Assembly: GCF_030209745.1 (NCBI RefSeq)
Contig: NZ_JARVRJ010000009.1
Coordinates: forward strand, 62,001 to 126,000
Source of the DNA: Arthrobacter sp. fls2-241-R2A-200
Lineage (GTDB): Bacteria > Actinomycetota > Actinomycetes > Actinomycetales > Micrococcaceae
Direction: 5' to 3'
DNA: 64,000 bases
Part shown: positions 50,334 through 60,168 of the stretch, piece after piece
Layout: every line of letters starts with the position of its first letter
How positions within the stretch are numbered: the first letter of the stretch is position 1
Notes under the pieces: generated by a model
What the model was told of the DNA's origin: nothing
The model's input: the letters and a program-made list of their open reading frames with translations, nothing else
Databases searched by the model: none
Made by a program: the position numbers and the translations under genes

Positions 50334-50368
50334 GAGCCCGTTGAACAAGGAATTCCCCGACATGACTG

Positions 50369-50464
50369 AAGAGTGCGCCGGAACATGCTTGCACATGTCC
50401 GGCGCACTCTTAGTCCCTTAATCACGGCTCGCGCTGACATGGGTTGGGGGTCAGCGCGAGCCGT
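50369..50464 (+). terminator. two consecutive stem-loops after the surface protein
   Basis: Hairpin 1: AAGAGTGCGCCGG (50369-50381) pairs perfectly with 50399-50411, with an inner ACATG/CATGT stem. Hairpin 2: ACGGCTCGCGCTGA (50424-50437) pairs perfectly with 50451-50464. Neither has a long T-run. They separate the adhesin from the DUF1684 gene. Confidence 0.75.
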
Positions 50465-50601
50465 CACCACCCACAACATCTCTGGCACTACCTCCTGCCC
50501 CGCAGGGGAGCAACGCTAGGCTGGTGGGAATGCAGGAAGCGGGCAAATGGTTGATCAAACTGCAACCGCTGCGCACTACCTGACTTGGCCCAAGGAGAAC
50601 A

Positions 50602-51429
50602 ATGAGCTCGCCCAGCACAACCATCGATGCCCAAATTGCACGTTGGCAGCGATTCCGTGCGGGCCGAAACGCAGCCCTCGCTGCGGGCCACGGATGGCTG
50701 ACGCTCACGTCCTTCCAGTGGCTGCCGGATGAGCCCACCACGCTCGACCTTGTCCCTGGGCTATGGTCCACTGACGGCACAACCGCATTCCTCACCGCGA
50801 GCGCAGGGGACGGCCTCACGTTCGTAGAGAACGGCGATGCCGTCGAGGGGACCGCGAGTGCAACCCTGAAGGACGAAGAATCGCTCCTCTGGGTCCAGTA
50901 CGGAGGCGCGGACGGTAAGCAAGTAGTTGTTGAACTTGCCATGCGTGCGGACAAGTACGCTATTCGCACCCGGGACAACGGCTCTCCGGTCCTGACCGGG
51001 TTCTCTGCCGTGCCCACGTACGACTACAACCCGGGCTGGGTCATCGGAGGTCGCTTCGAGGCCTACGCAGAGCCGCTGGATGTCCCCATTGGCACCGCCA
51101 ACCCCTTGGTTGACGGCATCCACCGTTCCGTAGGAGAAGTCGTGTTCCGTGCACCGGGCATCGACCACGATATTCGGCTGCACGCTGAAGAGGAGAAGTT
51201 GGGCGCCCTGACGGTCACCTTCCACGATGAGACCAACGGCGACACTACGGACGAGTGGCGAAAGGTGTCCATCCCCCGCCCGCGGCCTGACGGGTCGGTG
51301 GTCATCGACTTCAACCGCTCCATCAACTATCCCAGCGCCTTCACGCCCTACGGGACCTGCCCGATGCCTGTCCGGGGGAATTCCATCGATGTGAGGGTCG
51401 AAGCGGGCGAAAAAATCCCGGCGGAGTAG
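50602..51429 (+). CDS. DUF1684 family protein
   Basis: A 275-residue cytosolic protein of the DUF1684 family. The family signature is seen near the C-terminus (VVIDFNRSINYPSAFTPYGTCPMP), and AGHGWLTLTSFQWL lies near the N-terminus. AAGGAGA precedes the ATG by 5 nt, a good ribosome-binding site. The biochemical role is unknown. A convergent acyl-CoA dehydrogenase gene ends 18 nt away. Confidence 0.9.
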   Translation: MSSPSTTIDAQIARWQRFRAGRNAALAAGHGWLTLTSFQWLPDEPTTLDLVPGLWSTDGTTAFLTASAGDGLTFVENGDAVEGTASATLKDEESLLWVQYGGADGKQVVVELAMRADKYAIRTRDNGSPVLTGFSAVPTYDYNPGWVIGGRFEAYAEPLDVPIGTANPLVDGIHRSVGEVVFRAPGIDHDIRLHAEEEKLGALTVTFHDETNGDTTDEWRKVSIPRPRPDGSVVIDFNRSINYPSAFTPYGTCPMPVRGNSIDVRVEAGEKIPAE

Positions 51430-51447
51430 GCCCCGCCCACTTCGCGG

Positions 51448-52719
51448 CTAGACGATGGCCGAGACCCCTGTCACCGCGCGGCCCACGATGAGCGAGTTGA
51501 TCTCGTAGGAGCCCTCGTAGGTGTATATGGCCTCGGCATCGGCAAAGATCTTTGCGATCCCGTAGTCGGTGACTATCCCGTTGCCACCCAACACACCCCT
51601 CCCCAGGGCGACCGTTTCGCGCATACGGGCACTGCAATAGGCTTTGGCCAGCGCTACCTGCGCCATCGCGGCCCCTCCATGCCGTGTGCCTTGGGCATCG
51701 GTGTAAATATCCTCTTGGAGTTGTGCGATCCGCACCATCATCCCCATGCTGGCCACGGCGTTTCCCAGCATGTCCACCAGGTGCTGCTGGATGAGCTGGA
51801 ACTTCGCGAGCGGCTTGCCGAACTGCATACGTTCGACGGCGTATCGCCGGGCAACGTCGAAGGCGGCCAATTGTTGGCCCACGGCCTGCCAGGCCACCAT
51901 GATCCGAGAGCCCCGGAGGAGATGGTTGGTATCGGCAAAACTGCTGATTCCGGCGAAACGGTCTGCTTCTGCAACCTCGACATCGCGGAAAACAATGTCG
52001 GCGTTCTGGACGGTGCGGAGGGCAATCTTGTTCTCAATGCGGCTGCGTGTGATCCCCGGCAGCGAAGCGTCCACGATGAAGGCCCGGATCGATGAATCAG
52101 CCTCGTCCTTGGCCCACACCAGCATGTAGTTGCAAAACGTCCCATTGCCGATCCAGCGTTTGGCGCCGTTAAGCACCCAGTAGTCCCCGCCGTCGGACTC
52201 TGCGCGCTCAACACGGCGGGCGGTGGTCTGCATGCCCCCAGCCACGTCAGAACCATGGTCCGGTTCGGTCAGTGCGAAGGCGCCCGTGGTGCGCAGGTTC
52301 GAGGCGTCGTCAAGGTAGCGGTCTTGCTGTGCGTCACTGCCGAAGTCGTACAGCGATTCGACGAAGAGATCGTGGTGGACCATGAAGAAGGTGGCAATGG
52401 AGGTATCCACCCGCGTCATTTCGGCGATCACGAGGCCTGCGAAGAGGTGCGTGTATCCCCGCTGGGCCGGAGCACTGAGGCGCAGTGCGGCCAGTTTGGG
52501 AAGTATGTGATCCGGGAACTCGGCTTTGTTCCACCACTGGCCCGCGTATGGGGCGATCTCGGTGGCCAGGAAGGCGCGGAGTTCGTTGAGTTTGCGTTGC
52601 TCTTGGACGCTGAGCAGAGATTCGAAGTCGAAGAAGTCCGCCGTGGGCAGGTCGGCCAAGGACGGGGCTGATCCGAAGGAACCTGGCGAAGCTGCAGGAG
52701 CCTTCTGAAGACCCATCAT
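51448..52719 (-). CDS. acyl-CoA dehydrogenase (glutaryl-CoA dehydrogenase-like)
   Basis: A 423-residue FAD enzyme. FAD and substrate contacts are in [20 protein letters not shown] and RWIGNGTF. The C-terminal part has [20 protein letters not shown] and [17 protein letters not shown], where Glu in YEGS is the catalytic base typical of the glutaryl/short-chain group. The start ATGATG overlaps the stop of the upstream SDR gene by 4 nt, so the pair is a translationally coupled operon for acyl-CoA oxidation. The substrate is not certain. Confidence 0.9.
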   Translation of the reverse strand: MMGLQKAPAASPGSFGSAPSLADLPTADFFDFESLLSVQEQRKLNELRAFLATEIAPYAGQWWNKAEFPDHILPKLAALRLSAPAQRGYTHLFAGLVIAEMTRVDTSIATFFMVHHDLFVESLYDFGSDAQQDRYLDDASNLRTTGAFALTEPDHGSDVAGGMQTTARRVERAESDGGDYWVLNGAKRWIGNGTFCNYMLVWAKDEADSSIRAFIVDASLPGITRSRIENKIALRTVQNADIVFRDVEVAEADRFAGISSFADTNHLLRGSRIMVAWQAVGQQLAAFDVARRYAVERMQFGKPLAKFQLIQQHLVDMLGNAVASMGMMVRIAQLQEDIYTDAQGTRHGGAAMAQVALAKAYCSARMRETVALGRGVLGGNGIVTDYGIAKIFADAEAIYTYEGSYEINSLIVGRAVTGVSAIV

Positions 52720-53528
52720 TTCAGTCCCATCCGGATGGCGCCGTCGAGCCGGATGGTCTCGCCGTTAAGCATGGCGTTCTCCACGATGTGAGCGGCCAGG
52801 TTGGCGTATTCGGCGGCACGGCCCAGGCGCGCCGGGTGTGGGACCTGCTCGCCCAAGGAGTCTTGCGCGGCTTGTGGCAGGCCGGCCATCATCGGCGTCT
52901 CAAAGATGCCAGGTGCGATCGTGGCAACCCGGATCAGCGACCTCGCAAACTCCCGCGCCAGAGGGAGGGTCATAGCCGCCACGGCTCCCTTCGAGGCAGC
53001 ATAGGCAGGCTGGCCGATTTGCCCTTCGAACGCCGCAACAGAGGCAGTGTTGACGATGACCCCGCGTTCGGGACCACCCAACTCGGTGGAAACGGGTTCG
53101 GTCTCCACCATGGCCGCGGCTGCGAGGCGGATGACGTTGAATGTCCCCACGAGGTTGATCTGGATGACTTTGTTGAACGTTTCCAACGGCAGGACCCCGT
53201 CGCGTCCCAGGACTTTTCCGGGAGTGGCAATGCCTGCACAGTTGACCACGATGCGTAGCGGCCCCAAGGAGGTCGCGGCGTCGACGGCTGCCTGCACTTG
53301 GGCTTCGTTGGTGACATCCGCGGGTGCGAAGACTGCCTTGGGCCCGGTGCCGCTCGGCTCGCCGGCGCCCGCCCCGCCGTTGAGCTCCTCGGCGTATGCT
53401 TGACCGCCCGACTGCGGCAGGTCCACCAGCACCACGGAGGCACCGGCGTCGAACAATCGCTTGGCTGTTGCGGCTCCCAAGCCGGATGCCCCTCCGGTAA
53501 TCAACGCGACAGCGCCCTTGATGTCCAT
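52716..53528 (-). CDS. SDR-family 3-hydroxyacyl-CoA dehydrogenase-like protein
   Basis: A 270-residue short-chain dehydrogenase. The cofactor motif is [16 protein letters not shown], the NAG motif is VVNCAGIA, the catalytic Ser is in [11 protein letters not shown], and Tyr-x3-Lys is YAASKG. The length, VDLP after the second strand (NAD preference) and the AVASFEG-type segment resemble human type II 3-hydroxyacyl-CoA dehydrogenase. AAGGAGG precedes the ATG. It is first in the operon with the acyl-CoA dehydrogenase, supporting beta-oxidation of an acyl or branched-chain CoA. Confidence 0.9.
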   Translation of the reverse strand: MDIKGAVALITGGASGLGAATAKRLFDAGASVVLVDLPQSGGQAYAEELNGGAGAGEPSGTGPKAVFAPADVTNEAQVQAAVDAATSLGPLRIVVNCAGIATPGKVLGRDGVLPLETFNKVIQINLVGTFNVIRLAAAAMVETEPVSTELGGPERGVIVNTASVAAFEGQIGQPAYAASKGAVAAMTLPLAREFARSLIRVATIAPGIFETPMMAGLPQAAQDSLGEQVPHPARLGRAAEYANLAAHIVENAMLNGETIRLDGAIRMGLK

Positions 53529-53556
53529 TCATCCTCCTTGATGCAGACCCAAATCT

Positions 53557-53572
53557 GTTAATGCATGTTAAC
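53557..53572. promoter_or_regulatory. candidate TetR-type operator of the SDR/ACAD operon
   Basis: GTTAA-TGCATG-TTAAC is a perfect 5-bp inverted repeat with a palindromic centre. It lies in the 92-bp gap between the SDR and GH76-like genes, 28 bp upstream of the SDR start. Its form resembles operators of fatty-acid-responsive TetR proteins. No regulator gene is adjacent. Confidence 0.45.
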
Positions 53573-53608
53573 TGAAATCCGGCTGACGCGCACCCGGTGA
53601 CCTGCCGC

Positions 53609-53614
53609 TAGGCT
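53609..53614 (+). promoter_or_regulatory. leaderless-type -10 (TAGGCT) of the GH76-like gene
   Basis: TAGGCT is followed by GGTTCC (6 nt) and the ATG at 53621. Confidence 0.45.
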
Positions 53615-53620
53615 GGTTCC

Positions 53621-54796
53621 ATGTCTGAACACGAGCAGCCAGACCACGTCCCGGCGTCGAACGTCGGCCCCACCGGGTTGGCATCGGACTGGGCATCCCG
53701 TGCTGACGACGCCGCGCGTGCCGTCACGAGGAGCTTTGGACACCGGCTGCTGTTCCTGCCAGGCACCCACATCGGCTCGGTGGCGCTTCCGTCAAATCGC
53801 CTGTGGGGACTCGTGGGTCCGTGGCATTACTGGTGGCAGGCGCATTACGTGGACTGCTTGGTGGATGCCGGGCGCCGCGAACTCGCCACCGGAGTGAGGT
53901 TCGACGGCGGTTCCCGCCCCAGTGCGGGCAGCCTGGCGTCACAGCTGGTTGGCACCATCCGTATGCGCAACTTTTTCCGGTTCGTCAATTCCTACTATGA
54001 CGACATGGCGTGGCTGGCCCTTTCTGCACTAAGGCTTGAAAAACTTGCCAAGGATGCAGGGAAACCGGGCCAAAAGCGTTACGAAACCGTCCGGCGTTCC
54101 TTGACGCCCCAGCTCGAGTCGGCCTCAACGGATGACCTCGGCGGGGGAACATTCTGGAGCACCAAACGTGACTTCAAGAACACCCCGGCAACCGCACCGG
54201 TAGCCCTGTATTTCGCCCGAACGGCCCACCGGCCCAAGGCCCAGTCCTTGGTGGATTGGCTGAACGCCAACCTCATGGATCCGCAACTCGGCCTCTATCA
54301 GGACGGGCTGCACCTTAAAAAGGGCCAAACCACACTGGAGGACCGGATCTACACCTATAACCAAGGACCTGTCCTGGGCGCCTTGTTGGAACTCGGTGGC
54401 GAGCACAATCTCCACCGGGCACGCCACCTGGTTGAGGCGGTTAATCGGGAATTGACCGTCCCGGGCTCACACGTGATCCGCGGCGAAGGCAGCGGCGATG
54501 GAGGACTTTTCACCGGAATCCTGCTGCGCTATCTGGCATTGGCTGCCCGCGACGAAAGGCTTGGAGCAGCTACCCGTAGCATCGCCCGGACTCTGGTCCA
54601 CGATACGGCCGAGGCGTTCTGGGATGGCCGCAATGACGCCGCGGACCGCCCACAAGGCCATAAGCATGTCCCGTCGCTGGTCTTCTCCCCCGATCCCCTG
54701 CGCCCGGCACAGCAGACGTATCCGGACGGCGTCGCCGTCGAACTTTCCACCCAGCTGCAAGCCTGGATGGCGTTCGAAGCCGCGGCAACCTTGTGA
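53621..54796 (+). CDS. GH76-family (alpha-1,6-mannanase-like) protein, cytosolic
   Basis: A 391-residue (alpha/alpha)6 barrel protein of glycoside hydrolase family 76. The catalytic Asp pair is in NSYYDDMAWLALSALRL. DRIYTYNQGPVLGALLEL and GGGTFWSTKRDFKNT are typical substrate-cleft strands. There is no signal peptide, although GH76 enzymes normally act on extracellular mannan. It may act on a cytosolic oligosaccharide or be exported by another route. The substrate is unproven. Confidence 0.82.
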   Translation: MSEHEQPDHVPASNVGPTGLASDWASRADDAARAVTRSFGHRLLFLPGTHIGSVALPSNRLWGLVGPWHYWWQAHYVDCLVDAGRRELATGVRFDGGSRPSAGSLASQLVGTIRMRNFFRFVNSYYDDMAWLALSALRLEKLAKDAGKPGQKRYETVRRSLTPQLESASTDDLGGGTFWSTKRDFKNTPATAPVALYFARTAHRPKAQSLVDWLNANLMDPQLGLYQDGLHLKKGQTTLEDRIYTYNQGPVLGALLELGGEHNLHRARHLVEAVNRELTVPGSHVIRGEGSGDGGLFTGILLRYLALAARDERLGAATRSIARTLVHDTAEAFWDGRNDAADRPQGHKHVPSLVFSPDPLRPAQQTYPDGVAVELSTQLQAWMAFEAAATL

Positions 54797-54829
54797 GCCC
54801 CGGCCCATATAGAGGGCGGCAGGGCCAGG

Positions 54830-55426
54830 TCAGGGGGCCGGACGCTTCTTCTGCGGATACGGGGCTTCGTGGCGGGCGAGCATCTCGACGAACCCGGCAA
54901 TCTTCCGCGCTCGCGTCTCCGGCCTCTTAACCAAGTTGGTGCGGTGGACCAGTGCGAACCGGTTCTGGGACGTCAGGACATCGAACATCGCTTGCGCTTC
55001 AGGAACAGCAGCAATGGCAGCTGCGAGATCCTCCGGAACCACCAAGTCGGCAGACCCCGAGTAGGCAGCCTCCCAACGGCCGTTGGCTTTCGCGGCCTCG
55101 ACGGCGGCCCGGCCTGCCTCGGTCATTTTGCCCTCGGATTCGAGCCGCGCAATGTGCCCGACATTTCGCGCCGACCAGATACTCCTCGGTCCACGGGGGG
55201 TCATTCGCTGGACGAAGCTCTCGGCATCCCGGCCCTTCACTTGGCCATCGATCCAACCGAAGCACAGTGCCTCGTCCAGCGCCGCGTCGTAGTCCAAGTC
55301 CGTGACGTTCCCGCCCTTCTTGTGCAAAACAAGCCACACTCCAGGACTCGTGGCCGCGTTCGCGGAGAGCCAAGCGCGCCATTCGGCGGCGTCTTTGACC
55401 AGAAGTTCTTCAAGCTCAACGGGCAT
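54830..55426 (-). CDS. YdeI/OmpD-associated family protein
   Basis: A 198-residue protein of the YdeI (bacteriocin-protection, OmpD-associated) family. Features are EWRAWLSANAATSPGVWLVL near the start, DEALCFGWIDGQVKGRD, SIWSARNVGHIARLESEGKM and a C-terminal ETRARKIAGFVEMLARHE. I start at 55426 because earlier in-frame starts add a non-homologous hydrophobic stretch. The biochemical function is unknown; no partner gene is evident. Confidence 0.85.
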   Translation of the reverse strand: MPVELEELLVKDAAEWRAWLSANAATSPGVWLVLHKKGGNVTDLDYDAALDEALCFGWIDGQVKGRDAESFVQRMTPRGPRSIWSARNVGHIARLESEGKMTEAGRAAVEAAKANGRWEAAYSGSADLVVPEDLAAAIAAVPEAQAMFDVLTSQNRFALVHRTNLVKRPETRARKIAGFVEMLARHEAPYPQKKRPAP

Positions 55427-55560
55427 GGGACCATTCTGCAGTGAGCCGCCGCTGATGTGAAAAGTGCCTCGCTGTGGACCGCGCCTACTGGGATCAGCCG
55501 CCACGGCATAGTCTGGAAACGCGCAGTCCGGAAACAGCGCACCCATCACCAGGAGGACCA

Positions 55561-56277
55561 ATGCTGCGAGCCCGGCCAATCCATTTCACCTCCCGCATGA
55601 AGCCCTGGACCGAACTCCTCTCTGCCTTGGGTTTAGTGAGCGTCGGGAACCACCCTGAGTGGCACGAGTTCGACGCCGGGTCCGGCCGCTTGGCGCTGCA
55701 TGCCGCGGAACCCGGCTCGCCAGAGGACGGCACCACTGTCTTTGGTGTGGAGGTCGGCGGCCTCGACGAGTTCGCGCGCCGAACCCGCGAAGACGGAACC
55801 CGGGCCGAGCTGACGGAGGCGTCCCATGGCGCGGCGGTACGGATCTCCGCCAAGGATGGCTTCACGTTCCTGGCGGAGCAGGCCGAACGCGCTGCCGATG
55901 GCACCTGGGCAACATCGGGCGAAGCCGATCAGGCACTCACCGTGGTTGCCGTCTGGGTGAGTCCCGACGTCGACGGGTCCGCCCAAGAGCTGCGCAACAT
56001 CGGTGCCCGTCCCCGCGACTCGGACGACGCATCAGCGACCTTCACCACCAAGAATGGCGGTATCCTCCGGGTGCTGCACGGCACTGAAGCGACCTCGGGC
56101 GACCTCGCCTTCGAGTACGACGCCGATCCGGAACCACTGCTGCGCAGGCTCACTGAAGCTGGTGTTGAGGCGCGAATCAGCGACGACGTTTTGTACGTGG
56201 CCAACCCGGACGCCGCCGGTGGCTCAGCACCCGCGTCAATCGTGGTGGAACGGGCGCCGGAGGTAACGCCCGGCTAA
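55561..56277 (+). CDS. VOC-like protein with two divergent halves
   Basis: A 238-residue protein with two glyoxalase-like halves (about 5-110 and 125-235). The first has FTSRMKPWTELLSALGLVSVG; the second has NGGILRVLHGTEATSGDLAF. Metal-binding residues are not clearly conserved, so it may bind instead of catalyse. AGGAGG lies 5 nt before the ATG at 55561; the frame is open to 55474 but that part lacks homology. No function can be assigned. Confidence 0.75.
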   Translation: MLRARPIHFTSRMKPWTELLSALGLVSVGNHPEWHEFDAGSGRLALHAAEPGSPEDGTTVFGVEVGGLDEFARRTREDGTRAELTEASHGAAVRISAKDGFTFLAEQAERAADGTWATSGEADQALTVVAVWVSPDVDGSAQELRNIGARPRDSDDASATFTTKNGGILRVLHGTEATSGDLAFEYDADPEPLLRRLTEAGVEARISDDVLYVANPDAAGGSAPASIVVERAPEVTPG

Positions 56278-56354
56278 TGTCGCCGAGAGCGTAACCGGGG
56301 TGGCGCCGTGCGGCCACCACCGAACTTCGGGTGCGCATGCGGTAGAACTTAACC

Positions 56355-56894
56355 ATGAGCGTTCGTACACCTGACCCGTATCCAGGCTGGCTTTCCGATG
56401 AAGACCTCTTCGAAGCCCGCGGCCGCCTCCCCATGGTTTATGTGGAGGCCGTTCCGGTCAGGCTGGATCCGCTCGGCTACGTCAATGAAGTCGGCACCCT
56501 CCTGCAAGGGGACGCCGATGGAAACATGGTGCGGTACCTCGTTTCCGGCCGCGTGCTGTACCGCGAGACCATCCGCGGAGCCCTCCTCAGGCACATGGAG
56601 AAGGACCTCGGGCCCTTGGCTTTCCCCCAATTGCCCATCAGCCCTGTCCCGTTCACAGTGGCAGAGTACTTCCCCGCGCCTTCCCAGACGGGCTTCACCG
56701 ATGACCGCCAACACGCCGTCTCGTTGGTGTACGTCATTCCCGTCACGGGCGAATGCGAGCCCCGCCAAGACGCCCTGGAACTGACGTGGATGACCCCGCA
56801 GGAGGTGCTAAGCGACGATGTTCAGCAGGAATTCGAAGGTGGCCGCGGAAACCTGGTACGGCAAGCCCTGGCATTCTCGGGCGTCGCCATCTAG
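56355..56894 (+). CDS. NUDIX-like (DUF4916) protein with a worn Nudix box
   Basis: A 179-residue protein with the NUDIX fold (GYVNEVGTLLQGDADGNMVR, then YLVSGRVLYRETIRGALLRH). The Nudix helix reads RHMEKDLGP where REUxEExGU is expected, so most of the metal-binding Glu residues are missing. It belongs to the actinobacterial DUF4916 group. Hydrolase activity is doubtful. TAGAAC lies 6 nt before the ATG. Confidence 0.8.
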   Translation: MSVRTPDPYPGWLSDEDLFEARGRLPMVYVEAVPVRLDPLGYVNEVGTLLQGDADGNMVRYLVSGRVLYRETIRGALLRHMEKDLGPLAFPQLPISPVPFTVAEYFPAPSQTGFTDDRQHAVSLVYVIPVTGECEPRQDALELTWMTPQEVLSDDVQQEFEGGRGNLVRQALAFSGVAI

Positions 56895-56967
56895 CGGGTC
56901 CCGCCCCTGAACTCGGCTGGTCTTTGTAGACTGGACGGCGGACCCCAAGAGAACCAAAGGACATCCG

Positions 56968-57912
56968 ATGACTCACAGCCCAGCCTCACAGCAATACAAA
57001 GAAAAGCAGGCTGGGGACCTGCAGCCCGGAGATTTCGTCTTCCCGCCCGGAGACGGTCCCGCCGAGGAAATCCGCGGCGTGGAGGTGCAGAATGACGATT
57101 ACGGGGTGCCCGCTCTGGTGCTTGTCACAACAGTCGACGGCGGAACGGTGCGGATCGCGGTCGGCTCCAATGTGCCGGTAGGTGACCCGGACTCCAGCAC
57201 CTCCGCCGGACCGGAGACGGGCACTCCCGCAGCAGCCGCCGTCGTGGTGCCTCCCCGCCCGGAAGCACCGCCCGCGCACACCGGGCCTACCGCCGAAGAA
57301 ATGGCCCTCATCCCGCAACCGGACGGAACACCGGAAGCTGTGGTTCGCGCTGCTGCTGCGGGGCATCAAGGCAAGAGCGGCGTGCAAGTCCTGGCCGAGC
57401 GGCTCGCGAAGGGCATCAACACCAAATCCGGCAGCTGCCTGCGGGACCTCAGCGATCTGGCGTTCGACCTCTGCATCGTGCACCGGGACCCGGACCATGC
57501 GTTGGCTGTAGCGGACCTGTTGAACGTGCTGCCCTTCGACGGGAACCTGGACCGCTGGGCCTCGATCGAACGCGCCCTCGCTTTATCGAGCTTCATCTGC
57601 CGGGAGGCCGGCCAGGGCGATCGGGCATCGGTCTACGAAAAGCTGCTGCGTGCTCCGGAGTCCCAGGAAGAGGACCCGTTCAAGGCCCTCATCAACGCCC
57701 GCGTCCGGCAGCGGGGTCTGAACGAACCAAATCTGTACGACAAAGAGATTTCCCGCGCCATCGACAGCGGCAATTCGGAGGCCGAGCGCGAGTGGCGTTT
57801 CCTAAGGCTCGAGTCGCTGCTGTTCCTGCGCGCCCATGGCGGTTCCAAGACGATCGATGAGGGAGAGTTGAGTCGGCGCATCGGTAATGAGTTGGAAGCC
57901 GTCCGCGCCTGA
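56968..57912 (+). CDS. hypothetical protein (DUF6707-like)
   Basis: A 314-residue cytosolic protein. Residues 1-75 form a small beta domain (LQPGDFVFPPGDGPAEEIRG, then VTTVDGGTVRIAV). A Pro/Ala-rich linker follows (about 76-120), then a helical domain with repeated short helices (SCLRDLSDLAFDLCIVHRDP, DRWASIERALALSSFICREA) resembling tetratricopeptide-like packing. I connect it to DUF6707 with low confidence. AAAGGA precedes the ATG. No partner is evident. Confidence 0.72.
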   Translation: MTHSPASQQYKEKQAGDLQPGDFVFPPGDGPAEEIRGVEVQNDDYGVPALVLVTTVDGGTVRIAVGSNVPVGDPDSSTSAGPETGTPAAAAVVVPPRPEAPPAHTGPTAEEMALIPQPDGTPEAVVRAAAAGHQGKSGVQVLAERLAKGINTKSGSCLRDLSDLAFDLCIVHRDPDHALAVADLLNVLPFDGNLDRWASIERALALSSFICREAGQGDRASVYEKLLRAPESQEEDPFKALINARVRQRGLNEPNLYDKEISRAIDSGNSEAEREWRFLRLESLLFLRAHGGSKTIDEGELSRRIGNELEAVRA

Positions 57913-57976
57913 GGCACCGTCCTATGCCGAGTACCTCGCGTGCTGTCAAGACCTGTTCCGCGCGCCCGAACGGCGG

Positions 57977-57982
57977 TAGATT
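57977..57982 (+). promoter_or_regulatory. leaderless-type -10 (TAGATT) of the SRPBCC gene
   Basis: TAGATT lies 7 nt before the ATG at 57990, supporting that start over the open frame back to 57924. Confidence 0.45.
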
Positions 57983-57989
57983 CGGGGCC

Positions 57990-58700
57990 ATGACGAACAA
58001 TCTGAGCGTTGTGGTTAATGCTGACGCGCGGCAGGTTTGGGCTATGTTGCGCGAACCGTCATTGGTGGCTCAATGGCACGGCTGGGAAGCCGATGATCTC
58101 GCCGATGAAATCAAGCACATCTATTTCTCCCCCGACGTTGTGGAGGGGCCGGATCACACCAGCCTGACCGTCAATGGCGGGGATGTTTTCGAACTGCATC
58201 CTGTCTCCGGGGGCACCGAAGTGTCGGTGACCAGGGCTGCCCTGGACCACAATTCGGAGTGGGCGGAATGGGATGAGGACATCACCCAGGGCTGGCTGAC
58301 CTTCCTGCAGCAACTGCGGTTCGCTGTGGAACGTCATCCGCACGGCCACCGGCGTACGCACTTCCTTTCGGTCCCGGGCAGCGGCGGTCCGGCAATCGAA
58401 CAACTGGGCCTTGGCGATCTGCCGCCTATTGGTGACGAATACTCGCTCACACTACCCACCGGTGAGTCCCTGTCCGGCCGTGTTTGGTTCAAGAGTCGGC
58501 ATCAAGTCGGGGTCACCGTACATAGCTACGCGGAGCACGGCGACGGGCTGCTCATCGTCGCCGAACAACTGCCCATTCCGGATAAGAGGCCCGACGGCGG
58601 GTCAATGGTGATTGCCTCAACGTACGATCTTGGTGCCCACGCGTTGGCGGACATCCGGTCATCGTGGGACAACTGGAAGGCGGAGAAGTACAGCTCCTGA
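57990..58700 (+). CDS. SRPBCC (START-like) protein
   Basis: A 236-residue protein with two START-like halves. The first has NLSVVVNADARQVWAMLREP, then WHGWEADDLADEIKHIYF, and ends in a characteristic WLTFLQQLRFAVER. The second half is weaker (SLSGRVWFKSRHQVGVTVHS). It probably binds a hydrophobic ligand. No regulator is adjacent. Confidence 0.8.
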   Translation: MTNNLSVVVNADARQVWAMLREPSLVAQWHGWEADDLADEIKHIYFSPDVVEGPDHTSLTVNGGDVFELHPVSGGTEVSVTRAALDHNSEWAEWDEDITQGWLTFLQQLRFAVERHPHGHRRTHFLSVPGSGGPAIEQLGLGDLPPIGDEYSLTLPTGESLSGRVWFKSRHQVGVTVHSYAEHGDGLLIVAEQLPIPDKRPDGGSMVIASTYDLGAHALADIRSSWDNWKAEKYSS

Positions 58701-58721
58701 GTTTGGGAAGCGCCGCCCTAA

Positions 58722-60167
<1,446 letters not shown>

Positions 60168-60168
60168 G

